Origin: Candidatus Poribacteria bacterium
GTDB taxonomy: Bacteria; Poribacteria; WGA-4E; WGA-3G
Direction: 5' to 3'
Length of the DNA stretch: 62,427 nucleotides
Assembly (NCBI GenBank): GCA_003635185.1
Contig: PYJA01000125.1
Span: 1-62,427, forward strand
The translations under genes were made by a program, and so were the position numbers. Position 1 is the first letter of the stretch, and every line of letters begins with the position of its first letter. Under the pieces are notes generated by a model. The model saw nothing but the letters and a program-made list of their open reading frames with translations. It had not been told where the DNA came from and made no database searches. Shown piece after piece: positions 42,694 through 51,027 of this stretch.

Positions 42694-43728
42694 TTAAGAT
42701 AGTCCCAAGGAATGCGCTGATCGTGTAGTGTCACCTTCTTGCGGACCACCACCAGGCGAGGCGATGGACTGGCGCATTTCAGTATCCGCGAGGATATTAC
42801 GAAGTGTGTAATAATCCATTACACTCATCCTGGTCGAATTAAATGCGTCTGAGATAGAGAGTGGAATTTCCGCTTCCGCCTCAATCAGTTTAACCGTCAT
42901 CTCCTCAACAAGTGCCTTATTTTCTTCCTCTTCTGCTTCAGCACGTGCACGCTGTTCTTCCGCTTTTGCGCGTGCTATTTTCAGTTCAGCTTGTGCCTGA
43001 TCCGTCTGCAATTTTGCACCTACGTTCTCACCAACATTAATATCAGCGATATCAATAGACAAAATTTCAAAAGCGGTTCCAGCCTCAAGTCCTTTTTCAA
43101 GCACTGTTTCAGAGATTCGCACTGGGTTTTCCAAAACTTGTTTATGGTTTCCGGAAGACCCAATTGTTGTGATAATCCCTTCACCGACCCTTGCACGTAT
43201 GGTATCTTCAGTAGCACCACCGACAAGGCGATCAATATTTGCTCTAACGGTGACACGCGCCTTCACGATGAGTTGGATTCCGTCACGTGCGACAGCCGTA
43301 ATACCGTTGGCTGGATCCTCTTGGCTTGGAATATCAATAATTTCCGGCGTAACACTGACCTGTACCGCATTCAAAACATCCCTACCTGCTAAATCGATAG
43401 CGGCGGCTTGTGCAAAATCGAGGTCAATGTTCGCTTTATCTGCTGCAATAAGCGCAGCAACTACACTCGCTACACGACCCCCAGCAAGGAAATGCGCCTC
43501 AAGGTCATCAAGTGAAAGGCTTAATCCTGCCTTTGTTGCATTGATCTGAGGTTCAACAATTTGGCTGGGTGGCACCCGGCGTAAACGCATCGCTACGAGG
43601 TCAAAAATACCGACTTTCACACCGGCTGCAATAGCGGTAATCCACAATCCAAGTGGAACTAACCATCCAATAACGATTAAAAACAGTAGAACACAAACAG
43701 CAATAATCGCAAGTATAACTGGAGCCAT
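42694..43728 (-). CDS. floA: flotillin-like protein FloA, paralogue 2
   Basis: 344 aa. N-terminal hairpin-membrane segment ([26 protein letters not shown]), then the SPFH/PHB region of UPF0365/FloA proteins: [54 protein letters not shown], and the coiled-coil [24 protein letters not shown]. The full-length C-terminus ([23 protein letters not shown]) is that of FloA proteins, with their oligomerisation/lipid-domain role. It follows paralogue 1 by 2 bp. The pair likely form a mixed FloA raft scaffold. Confidence 0.9.
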   Translation of the reverse strand: MAPVILAIIAVCVLLFLIVIGWLVPLGLWITAIAAGVKVGIFDLVAMRLRRVPPSQIVEPQINATKAGLSLSLDDLEAHFLAGGRVASVVAALIAADKANIDLDFAQAAAIDLAGRDVLNAVQVSVTPEIIDIPSQEDPANGITAVARDGIQLIVKARVTVRANIDRLVGGATEDTIRARVGEGIITTIGSSGNHKQVLENPVRISETVLEKGLEAGTAFEILSIDIADINVGENVGAKLQTDQAQAELKIARAKAEEQRARAEAEEEENKALVEEMTVKLIEAEAEIPLSISDAFNSTRMSVMDYYTLRNILADTEMRQSIASPGGGPQEGDTTRSAHSLGLS

Positions 43729-43730
43729 GT

Positions 43731-44651
43731 TTATTCTCCTTCTCTCTGAGGTGTAATATCTAAATTTCCTTCACGAAATGCCCCCGCGAGTGCACGCGGG
43801 ACGGTGGCTTCTGCTTCAACAACTTGCGCGCGCTTTTCTTGAACACCTGCAGTCATTTCCTGCTTCCTTGCGACTGCAAGTGCGCGACGTTCTTCTGCCT
43901 TCGCCTGTGCAACAACAAGGTCAGCTTCAGCCTGTTCGGCTTGAAGTTCTGCACCGATATTTTTTCCGACATTCACGTCTGCAATATCAATCGATAGAAT
44001 TTCAAAAGCGGTACCTGCATCAAGTCCTCTATCAAGCACTGTTTTTGAGATGATGTCTGGATTCTCAAGAACATCCTCGTAGGTTTCAGAAGCACCGATC
44101 GCACTAATGATACCTTCACCAACCCGTGCAATGATGGTTTCTTCACCAGCACCACCGACAAGGCGATTGATAAAAGTTCGCACGGTGATTCTTACCGTAG
44201 CAATCAGTTCAACACCATCAAGTGCAAGAGCACTGATTCTGGGTGTAGTTATGACACGTGGGTTAACGCTGATTTGAACTGCCTCAAACACATCCCTACC
44301 TGCCAAATCAATAGCGGCGGCTTGCGAGAAATCAAGATTAATGTTTCTCGCTTTATCTGCGGCAATAAGGGCATTGACAACATTGAGAACGTTACCTCCT
44401 GCAAGATAATGTGCCTCTAAGTCAGACGTTGCCACCGTCAACCCAGCTTTGTGGCTACTGATAAGTGCTCTGACAATAACATTGGGATTGACTCGCCTCA
44501 AACGCATTCCGATAAGTTCAGATATGCGAAGCGGGGCACCAGCTGCAACTGCAGCAATCCAGAGCCCAACCGGGACGAACCAAAAGAACATAAAGATAAC
44601 TATAAGGACTGCAACAGCAACTATAGGTACAATTGGCGTAAGTCCATCCAT
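43731..44651 (-). CDS. floA: flotillin-like protein FloA, paralogue 1 (short)
   Basis: 306 aa, same architecture as the downstream paralogue: membrane segment ([24 protein letters not shown]), [45 protein letters not shown], and the coiled-coil [20 protein letters not shown]. It lacks the last roughly 40 residues of typical FloA (the VMDYYTLRN block) and ends [11 protein letters not shown]. Side by side, the two genes are a tandem duplication that has diverged. It lies 68 bp downstream of the short NfeD gene. Confidence 0.9.
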   Translation of the reverse strand: MDGLTPIVPIVAVAVLIVIFMFFWFVPVGLWIAAVAAGAPLRISELIGMRLRRVNPNVIVRALISSHKAGLTVATSDLEAHYLAGGNVLNVVNALIAADKARNINLDFSQAAAIDLAGRDVFEAVQISVNPRVITTPRISALALDGVELIATVRITVRTFINRLVGGAGEETIIARVGEGIISAIGASETYEDVLENPDIISKTVLDRGLDAGTAFEILSIDIADVNVGKNIGAELQAEQAEADLVVAQAKAEERRALAVARKQEMTAGVQEKRAQVVEAEATVPRALAGAFREGNLDITPQREGE

Positions 44652-44719
44652 AAAGAATCTCCTTTCTTAGGATTACGGTTTCGTTGATTTATAGAACAAC
44701 ACTGTCATTAATTACGATT

Positions 44720-45217
44720 TTATAAACTACGGACGACAACACGACTTCCTTCAACTTGAATTACTTCAATTTCTGTTTCTGGCTCTACAAATTCTCCCTG
44801 CGTAACAATATCAACACGTTGCCCATTGATGAGCGCAACCCCCGCAGGACGAAGCGGCGTTACTGCTTTTCCAGATTTTCCTATAAGTGCAGTTAATTCT
44901 TGAGGTGCTGCTTGAAAACCTTCCTCACTTTTTTGCGCGGTATTAAGGATAAAGGTTTTACCGAGAGGTGATTCACGGATAATTGACAGGCTGAAAATCG
45001 CTATCGGTATGACGAAAATTAGCGCGACACTTGCATAGATGAGAGCAGTTGTCACCCCCGATTTTACCCAAATCATACCGATCCCGACACAGAATAGAAT
45101 TATCCCTGGCACACCGGCTGCACCAAATCCTGGCAGAATCAAAATCTCAACAAACACTAATAGAATTCCGAGTGCAATCAGAATTGTTGGCACCCATAAC
45201 ATGAATATTTCCTCCAA
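44720..45217 (-). CDS. NfeD-like membrane protein (short form)
   Basis: 165 aa. Three to four N-terminal membrane helices (ILIALGILLVFVEIL, VPGIILFCVGIGMIW, LIYASVALIFVIPIAIFS) precede a C-terminal OB-fold (LIGKSGKAVTPLRPAGVA, RVDIVTQGEFVEPETEIEVIQ). This is the NfeD1a-type protein that partners flotillins (YuaF/YqeZ-like loci). It follows the long NfeD gene by 21 bp. Membrane-domain regulation of flotillin assembly is the known role. Confidence 0.88.
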   Translation of the reverse strand: MEEIFMLWVPTILIALGILLVFVEILILPGFGAAGVPGIILFCVGIGMIWVKSGVTTALIYASVALIFVIPIAIFSLSIIRESPLGKTFILNTAQKSEEGFQAAPQELTALIGKSGKAVTPLRPAGVALINGQRVDIVTQGEFVEPETEIEVIQVEGSRVVVRSL

Positions 45218-45238
45218 ACATTTTGATGTTTAAAAGCG

Positions 45239-46792
45239 TTACTCCTCCAAAGCTTCAACCGAAATTTTCGAGCCTTCCACTTCTAAAACCTTAACTCTTG
45301 TATTTTGTGCAATGAAGTCACCAACTGTGACAACATCCAATCGCTTGTTATCAATTCTGGCGGTACCAGCTGGCCGTAAAGGGGTTAGCGCAACACCAGT
45401 TTTACCGATAAAACTCTGAAAATCTTGCGCACCGGCAGAATGGTAACCTTGATCCGTACTCATTACTGTAGACAGCGCGAATCGTTGAAATGGAGCCGAT
45501 TTAGGTAAAAAGATTGTAGCAAAAATTGCCAACACGGAAGTAAGAATAATTGAAACGGATAACCACAAAAGCGCAGTGTTGACATCATCAGTATTTTGGA
45601 AAAATATGTAAAAAACACTTACCAACATTAAAATTAGTCCGAGAATCCCAGCGACTCCAAAACCTGGGATTACAAAAACCTCTAATATAATTAATGCCAA
45701 TCCGACTATAAAGAGTAATCCAAGAACCCCCGCATTTGGAACTTCGTTCAGCATGTGTCCACCGAAAAAGAGACCGATAAAAAGCAGACCAAGAAAGCCA
45801 GGAATACCGAAACCTGGAGTCCGTATCTCAACAAGTAAGCCGAGCCCTCCTAACGAGAGCAACAACGCACTAATGTAGGGACTTGTCAGAAAAAAGACTG
45901 TGCGATCTGCAAGCGTCACCACAAATTTTTCAACTTTTGCGTTTTCCAATGATTTTATGAAAGTAACTCGGTTAGCCCCAAGTTCCTTCTGTCTGTCTAA
46001 GGCGTTGTTCTGAGTCAATACCGCTATTACAGCATCTTTATTGTCCGGTCTATAATCTTGGTCAATTTCAACGATTCGATATTGGGCAAGCAATTCCGTT
46101 AGGTTTTCTGCTTGTGTATCCACAAAACCGTATTCAAGAGCTTGGCGAGTGGTTAAGGTAAGCAATTCTCCTTCAGCACAGAGCACTTGCATCTGTGTGC
46201 CAGCCTCTTGTTCATTAAAGTATTCTTCAGGTCGCAATTTAATGATATCACCGTTTTCTAACCGCACGAGAAAAAGTCTTTTATCTACCATAGCCTCTAC
46301 GATGTCTGGATTTCTATTTTGACGTTCTGCTGTGGAGCGAAAAGTGCCTCTAATATAGGAAACCGCTTTCTCACTAGCCTCATTTCCTTGCGCGTCCACA
46401 GGTGCTGAATCACCAATCGTTGCGCCTGATGTCATCACAATCTGATCGCATGCAGCGGAAATCATGGCACCAGCGGAAATGGCTTGACGATTGACAAAAG
46501 CGATGCTCGGAATGTGTGTGGCTTGAATTGCTCTCATTATTTTTTCGGCGGCATCAACTCGTCCGCCTGGCGTATTCACATCAAAAATAATGGCATCTGC
46601 ATTCGCTTGTTCTGCCTTTTGGATGCCTTTTTTGATGTAAGTACTTACCCCACCGCCGATTTCAGAGCGGATATCTATTACGTAAACTAAGACAGTATCC
46701 TCGGCGGACAGTCCACTTATTATGAATAGGCACCCGATTAAGAAAAGCGAACAATATAGCAGATTTTTTTGGCTTTTCATCTTTCTATCCAT
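45239..46792 (-). CDS. NfeD1b-type membrane serine protease (ClpP class)
   Basis: 517 aa. Signal peptide, then a ClpP/SppA-like protease domain (about residues 30-240): FDVNTPGGRVDAAEKIM, FVNRQAISAGAMISAACD with the nucleophile serine, and the downstream KAVSYIRGTFRSTAERQ block for the general-base Lys. Four membrane helices follow (about 300-430), then a C-terminal OB domain (IGKTGVALTPLRPAGTA). This is the full NfeD1b layout. It is first gene of the operon, from the promoter at 46880-46909. A GGGGTT/AACCCC hairpin (46801-46815) lies in its leader just before the ATG. Confidence 0.88.
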   Translation of the reverse strand: MDRKMKSQKNLLYCSLFLIGCLFIISGLSAEDTVLVYVIDIRSEIGGGVSTYIKKGIQKAEQANADAIIFDVNTPGGRVDAAEKIMRAIQATHIPSIAFVNRQAISAGAMISAACDQIVMTSGATIGDSAPVDAQGNEASEKAVSYIRGTFRSTAERQNRNPDIVEAMVDKRLFLVRLENGDIIKLRPEEYFNEQEAGTQMQVLCAEGELLTLTTRQALEYGFVDTQAENLTELLAQYRIVEIDQDYRPDNKDAVIAVLTQNNALDRQKELGANRVTFIKSLENAKVEKFVVTLADRTVFFLTSPYISALLLSLGGLGLLVEIRTPGFGIPGFLGLLFIGLFFGGHMLNEVPNAGVLGLLFIVGLALIILEVFVIPGFGVAGILGLILMLVSVFYIFFQNTDDVNTALLWLSVSIILTSVLAIFATIFLPKSAPFQRFALSTVMSTDQGYHSAGAQDFQSFIGKTGVALTPLRPAGTARIDNKRLDVVTVGDFIAQNTRVKVLEVEGSKISVEALEE

Positions 46793-46879
46793 CTTACATC
46801 GGGGTTACAAACCCCTCCTACTGGTTATGAAACACACTTCAATATGTTTTTGATTAGTGGATAACGAACTTTTGCTATT

Positions 46880-46909
46880 AGTATACCTTAAAAGTAATTA
46901 GCGTGTCAA
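46880..46909 (-). promoter_or_regulatory. sigma-70 promoter of the NfeD-FloA operon
   Basis: Minus strand: TTGACA (46909-46904), 18-bp spacer, TATACT (46885-46880), about 88 bp before the ATG at 46792. The -35 box begins 11 bp downstream of the isomerase stop. Confidence 0.7.
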
Positions 46910-46919
46910 GAAATGTGTT

Positions 46920-47498
46920 TTATAATGCCGAAAATTCCTCCTTAATCCATGCATGCAGGATATGGTTTAAAATAAGGTGGACATCTTCAACAGGGCCGTA
47001 TTGGTCACTGTCAACAACAACGTTGACATCACAAATTGTAGATAATTTTCCGCCGCCAAACCCGCTCCATCCGATGGTTTTGCACCCGATGTCAGCAGCG
47101 TGCTGCATAGCACGGATTACGTTTTCCGAATTGCCGCTTGCACTGATACCTATCACAACATCTTCTGGATCTACAAGATTTTTGAGTTGTTCAACGAAAA
47201 CATCCTCGTAAGAGACATCATTAGACCATGCAGTCATTGTGGCAACGTTATCTGTTAAACTGATAACGCGGAACCGAGGTTTACCAGCAATGCTTGTGCC
47301 TTTGCCTAAATCACAGGCAAGGTGGGATGCGGTAGAAGCACTACCACCATTACCAATAACAAAAATCTGCTTGTCAGCATGATATGCATCCATGATCACA
47401 TCTATGGAATGACGCACATCTTCCAGTTTTAACCGTTCTAATACGTCTTGTAAATGTGAAATATATTTTTGGATTCGCTCCACTTTGTTTTTCTCCAA
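46920..47498 (-). CDS. gmhA: SIS-domain sugar-phosphate isomerase (GmhA-like)
   Basis: 192 aa. FVIGNGGSASTASHLACDLGKG is the phosphosugar-binding loop of sedoheptulose-7-phosphate isomerases, followed by VIGISASGNSENVIRAM (second SIS phosphate loop) and the C-terminal EDVHLILNHILHAWI helix carrying the conserved His residues. GmhA converts D-sedoheptulose 7-phosphate to D-glycero-D-manno-heptose 7-phosphate in LPS/heptose synthesis. The family also includes other ketose isomerases. It lies 102 bp downstream of the ROK gene. No other heptose-pathway gene is visible, so the specific substrate is uncertain. Confidence 0.82.
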   Translation of the reverse strand: MEKNKVERIQKYISHLQDVLERLKLEDVRHSIDVIMDAYHADKQIFVIGNGGSASTASHLACDLGKGTSIAGKPRFRVISLTDNVATMTAWSNDVSYEDVFVEQLKNLVDPEDVVIGISASGNSENVIRAMQHAADIGCKTIGWSGFGGGKLSTICDVNVVVDSDQYGPVEDVHLILNHILHAWIKEEFSAL

Positions 47499-47518
47499 CT
47501 TAAATAAACCAATTTGTA

Positions 47519-47572
47519 GAGCAAACTGTCAGTTTGCGGGCTAATACGCACAATCTAACAGATTATGCTACA
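47519..47572. repeat. dispersed AAACT/AGTTT palindrome
   Basis: GCAAACTGTCAGTTTGC, then a second, imperfect module GCACAATCTAACAGATTATGC, followed by AAGTTGGTAACTTATG, in the gap between gmhA and the ROK gene. It belongs to the family seen at 19343-19581 and elsewhere. Confidence 0.6.
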
Positions 47573-47600
47573 AGTTGGTAACTTATGTTTAAATAATGTA

Positions 47601-48578
47601 TCACACTACCAACGCAACGGCAGCAAGGTCACCTAATGATTCCCCTAACTGTGCGGGCATTATCTGAACAACTTCAGCAGGACGCGCCATTGCAAAGTTT
47701 GATACAGTCTTTCGAATCGGCTCAAGTAAGAGGTCTCCCGCAGCGATCGCAATCGTTCCCAACAGAACAATATCTGGATTCAAAATGTTAACAAGATTTG
47801 CGATGCCCCATCCCATGTAATATGCGGTTTCATCAACCAACTTAAGTGCTAACGCGTCACCTTGACGTGCTGCTGCAAGCACATGTTCTGATTTTACAAC
47901 GTCAATGCGCCCATCTGTGAGTGCAAGAATTGTAGTATTTGATTCCTTCTGAACCGCTTCTTTGGCACGGCGTGCTATAGCCGGACCTGAACAAAGCGCT
48001 TCCAAACATCCACGCTTACCGCATCCGCAGAGTGGACCATCGGGCAGAAGAATTTGGTGACCAACCTCTCCAGCACTGTCGTTGGCACCGTGGTAAATTT
48101 TCCCATCGATTACAATTCCACCACCGATACCAGTACTCATTGTCATATAAAGGACTGCATCGTGACCTCTACCCCCACCGAATCGATATTCAGCAAGCGC
48201 GCATGCATTCGCATCATTTTCGATTACAGCAGGAATTTTAAACTCGGATTCAAGTCGTGCTTTGAGTGGAAACGCATCCCAACCAGGTAAATTCGGTGGG
48301 GAATAAACTATGCCAGTTTTTGTGTCCAATGGACCGCCACAACTCACACCTATTGCTGAAATTGCTTCTTGTTTGAGATTTGCCCGATCAATAGTTTCGT
48401 CTACCATCTCAAACAGCAGTTGAATTGCATATTCAGGGCCCTTTTCTACGTCTGTCGGTCTGCGGACTTTGCTGAGGATGTTCCCTGAAGCATCTGCTGC
48501 AACGGTTGCAAGTTTTGTACCACCAATGTCAATTCCTACGACATGTTTTTGCATAGTCGCATCTAACTGTCCTTTCAT
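47601..48578 (-). CDS. ROK-family sugar kinase (glucokinase-like)
   Basis: 325 aa from ATG 48578; MQKHVVGIDIGG at 48554 is an alternative start. VGIDIGGTKLATVAA is the ATP phosphate 1 loop, NDANACALAEYRFGGG holds the catalytic Asp, and GEVGHQILLPDGP with CGCGKRGCLEALCSG is the ROK zinc signature. There is no N-terminal helix-turn-helix, so it is a kinase rather than a NagC-type repressor. Adjacent to the FGGY kinase (stop to start 3 bp), suggesting a sugar-utilisation pair. Confidence 0.88.
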   Translation of the reverse strand: MKGQLDATMQKHVVGIDIGGTKLATVAADASGNILSKVRRPTDVEKGPEYAIQLLFEMVDETIDRANLKQEAISAIGVSCGGPLDTKTGIVYSPPNLPGWDAFPLKARLESEFKIPAVIENDANACALAEYRFGGGRGHDAVLYMTMSTGIGGGIVIDGKIYHGANDSAGEVGHQILLPDGPLCGCGKRGCLEALCSGPAIARRAKEAVQKESNTTILALTDGRIDVVKSEHVLAAARQGDALALKLVDETAYYMGWGIANLVNILNPDIVLLGTIAIAAGDLLLEPIRKTVSNFAMARPAEVVQIMPAQLGESLGDLAAVALVV

Positions 48579-48581
48579 CAA

Positions 48582-50087
48582 TTACAATTGATCGTTCAGA
48601 TCACGAAGGGCAGGATATATCTGCTCATACACTTTTAACTTCTCATCGTACTGTTGTGCTATTTCCTCGCGGGGATAGTAAACCTTTTGCGGTTTGACTA
48701 ACAAGTCAACAGCCTCTTCAATTGAACTATACTTACCTATTGCCGTTCCCGATAGGATGGCCGTTCCGAGACAGACACCTTCTGAAATATCAAGCGCGAT
48801 GACCTTTTTACCGAACATATCCGCTTTGAGTTGCAGCCATTTTTCTGATTTTGCACCGCCACCAATAGCACGTACCTCATTTATCTCCACACCCGCCTCC
48901 TCCAACATTGTGAGATTCTGTTTTATTTCGTAGCTAATACCTTCAAGGATTGCCTTCACAAGTTCTTCCTTAGTTGTGGAAAGCGTTAATCCGACAATTG
49001 CCCCCTTCGACTCAAGATCGAGATGTGGGGTTCCAGAACCGGTAAAGTGCGGAAGCAGCATGGCTGTTCCAGGGGAATCAGGTATATCTTCAAGCAGGAT
49101 GTCATAAACATCACGTCCTTCTGCAGCGGCTTGCGCGACTTCTGCTTGTGCTAAGGTGTCTCGGAACCAGCGCAGCACAACGCCGCCGCTGGAAACAAAC
49201 CCTAATGTAACATAGAGTCCTTCAACAACGTGTGGATAGCATGCAAAATTCCCATCTATCATCTGTTGATTGATGACGGGTTCGGTGAAAGCGGGAGCGA
49301 TGCATTCCACAGTACCTGTTGCGTCCATGAGTTCGCCACCGCGAATAATGCCTGCACCTAACGCACCACACGGCTGGTCATGTCCACCGGCTACAACAAC
49401 GACTCCTTTGGGAAGATTAAGCTCTCCAGCAACCTTCGTCCCAATTTCACCGATAATTGTACCTGAAGGCACTGGACCGGGCAAAAGTGATACGTCCACA
49501 CCTGCCAAACCGAGCATTTTTTCGGACCAGCATCTGTTGATAATGTCAAAACACATGGTGCGTGCAGCGAGAGAATAGTCCACCGCAAGTTGCACCCCTA
49601 ATCTGAAATTGACAAAATCTTCAAAACCAAAAAACTTCCATACCTCTTTATATATTTCTGGTTGATTCCGTTGGATCCATACCAGTTTTGCAAGTGTGTG
49701 AATATTACTCGGCGGCATGCCAGTGATTTGCATCACTTCTAAAGGACTTATATCTTGTAATATTTCTTCGCAGATGCCTGTGGTACGGGAATCAAAGGTG
49801 GTAATAGCGTTTGCCAAGACCTCACAGTTACCCCAAACGGGTGTTACTGCTTCACCTTGTGATGCAACACTAATTGCTTCAATTGGCTCTGCTTTTGTTT
49901 GTGCGGCAACTTGGCGAATTCCGTTGGAAACATTTTCCCAGACAACATTTGAATCCAGTTCTGACCAACCGGGTTGCGGGTGTATCAACGGATACTCCCC
50001 ATACGCTTGTGCCAGAATTTCACCATCCTCGCGAAATGCGATAACTTTGCAGCCTGTTGTACCGACATCAATACCCAATAGACTCAT
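48582..50087 (-). CDS. xylB: FGGY-family carbohydrate kinase (xylulokinase-like)
   Basis: 501 aa. N-terminal LLGIDVGTTGCKVIAF phosphate loop, TTFDSRTTG, and FFGFEDFVNFRLG in domain 1. In domain 2: VVVVAGGHDQPCGALGAG, LMDATGTVECIAP, and the C-terminal FGGY-C motif VRAIGGGAKSEKWLQLKADMF. The overall length and blocks fit xylulokinases, although other pentuloses or polyols are possible. First gene of the FGGY-ROK-(GmhA) leftward set. A GGAG site precedes the ATG. The IS982-like remnant sits 37 bp before its start and may have displaced its native upstream region. Confidence 0.82.
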   Translation of the reverse strand: MSLLGIDVGTTGCKVIAFREDGEILAQAYGEYPLIHPQPGWSELDSNVVWENVSNGIRQVAAQTKAEPIEAISVASQGEAVTPVWGNCEVLANAITTFDSRTTGICEEILQDISPLEVMQITGMPPSNIHTLAKLVWIQRNQPEIYKEVWKFFGFEDFVNFRLGVQLAVDYSLAARTMCFDIINRCWSEKMLGLAGVDVSLLPGPVPSGTIIGEIGTKVAGELNLPKGVVVVAGGHDQPCGALGAGIIRGGELMDATGTVECIAPAFTEPVINQQMIDGNFACYPHVVEGLYVTLGFVSSGGVVLRWFRDTLAQAEVAQAAAEGRDVYDILLEDIPDSPGTAMLLPHFTGSGTPHLDLESKGAIVGLTLSTTKEELVKAILEGISYEIKQNLTMLEEAGVEINEVRAIGGGAKSEKWLQLKADMFGKKVIALDISEGVCLGTAILSGTAIGKYSSIEEAVDLLVKPQKVYYPREEIAQQYDEKLKVYEQIYPALRDLNDQL

Positions 50088-50124
50088 TCTTTTTCTCCTT
50101 CATTCGGGATGTGAATATCATAAT

Positions 50125-50936
50125 ATAACGACTTGTGTTAGTTGGTTATTTTAATGTAATACTAAACTTCACAGATATAGATATTATTTATTTTTCTTTA
50201 CCTTTATCCATCCTTATGCTTTCCTTTGCTACGCAAGCGAAAAACTCAGGTGTATTTTGATACAGTTTTTACCGGATGACCAGATTTTCATTGTAGATAG
50301 TTTTCCTATCCCGGTTTGTGATTTCAAAAGAGTGCCGGCTTCTACATCCCCTCTCAAATATGCTGATGGCAACGGCACTTTGGCAACTTATGGAAAGTGT
50401 GCGACAAAGGGACTTGGCACTTTCTTCGGATTTCGTGGGAGTATCATCACAACCTCTTATGGGCTCCCTGTTGATTTTGCCATAGCCCCCGCCGATATGG
50501 ATGATAGAGAAGTGCTCCCCTTATTCTGTGAGCGTGGCACTTATCCGATTATCATTGGAGACAAAGGATATATTAACGAGGAACTTGAAATGGATTTACT
50601 GAGAACGGACAATACATGTCTATTACCGACACGGCATCCGAACCAAACAAAACAATATCCACCAGATTTTTGTAAACGCCATCGTAAAATAAGAAGACGG
50701 GTAGAGACAACGATAAACCAACTCGCCCAGCAGTTTCAGATTTCACGGATACGTGCCCGTTCCCATTGGGGAATGCTGACACGATTCAGCAATAAGTTTG
50801 GAGGTTTTACACTCGGTGTTTTCTTGAACATAAGTTTAGGACGCAAGTTGATGGCATTAAAGGATGTTGTCTACGCATAAAAATCACAGAACAGTATTAG
50901 ATATGTTACAATAAGTCAATTAGCACAAGTCGTTAT
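50125..50936. mobile_element. IS982-like element, internally shortened
   Basis: Bounded by 20-bp imperfect terminal inverted repeats (ATAACGACTTGTGTTAGTTG at 50125-50144; the complement of CAATTAGCACAAGTCGTTAT at 50917-50936). It is about 812 bp, whereas intact IS982 elements are near 1 kb, so about 150-200 bp of the transposase 5' part is missing. No target duplication could be recognised with confidence. Confidence 0.75.
50257..50880 (+). pseudogene. IS982-family transposase, N-terminally truncated
   Basis: About 207 codons beginning at TTG with no convincing start. IVDSFPIPVCDFKR carries the first catalytic Asp, GFRGSIITTSYGLPVDFAIAPADMDDREV the second, and the C-terminal HRKIRRRVETTINQLAQQFQISRIRAR carries the Glu with the typical Q-F-x-I-x-R tail. 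The frame is open upstream for some distance but with no homology to the normal N-terminal domain, and the element is too short to hold it. Inactive unless complemented. Confidence 0.8.
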
Positions 50937-51027
50937 TCTATAGAAAATCTATCTCTTCAGCATAAAGATTACTAATCAGAGATTGTGAGGGCAGACCTTT
51001 CATTTTCAGAAGTAAATCGGTGTGTAG

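Noticed and set aside
47601..48578. ROK protein as a transcriptional repressor
   Set aside because: The protein begins directly with the ATP-binding VGIDIGGTK strand; there is no N-terminal helix-turn-helix.
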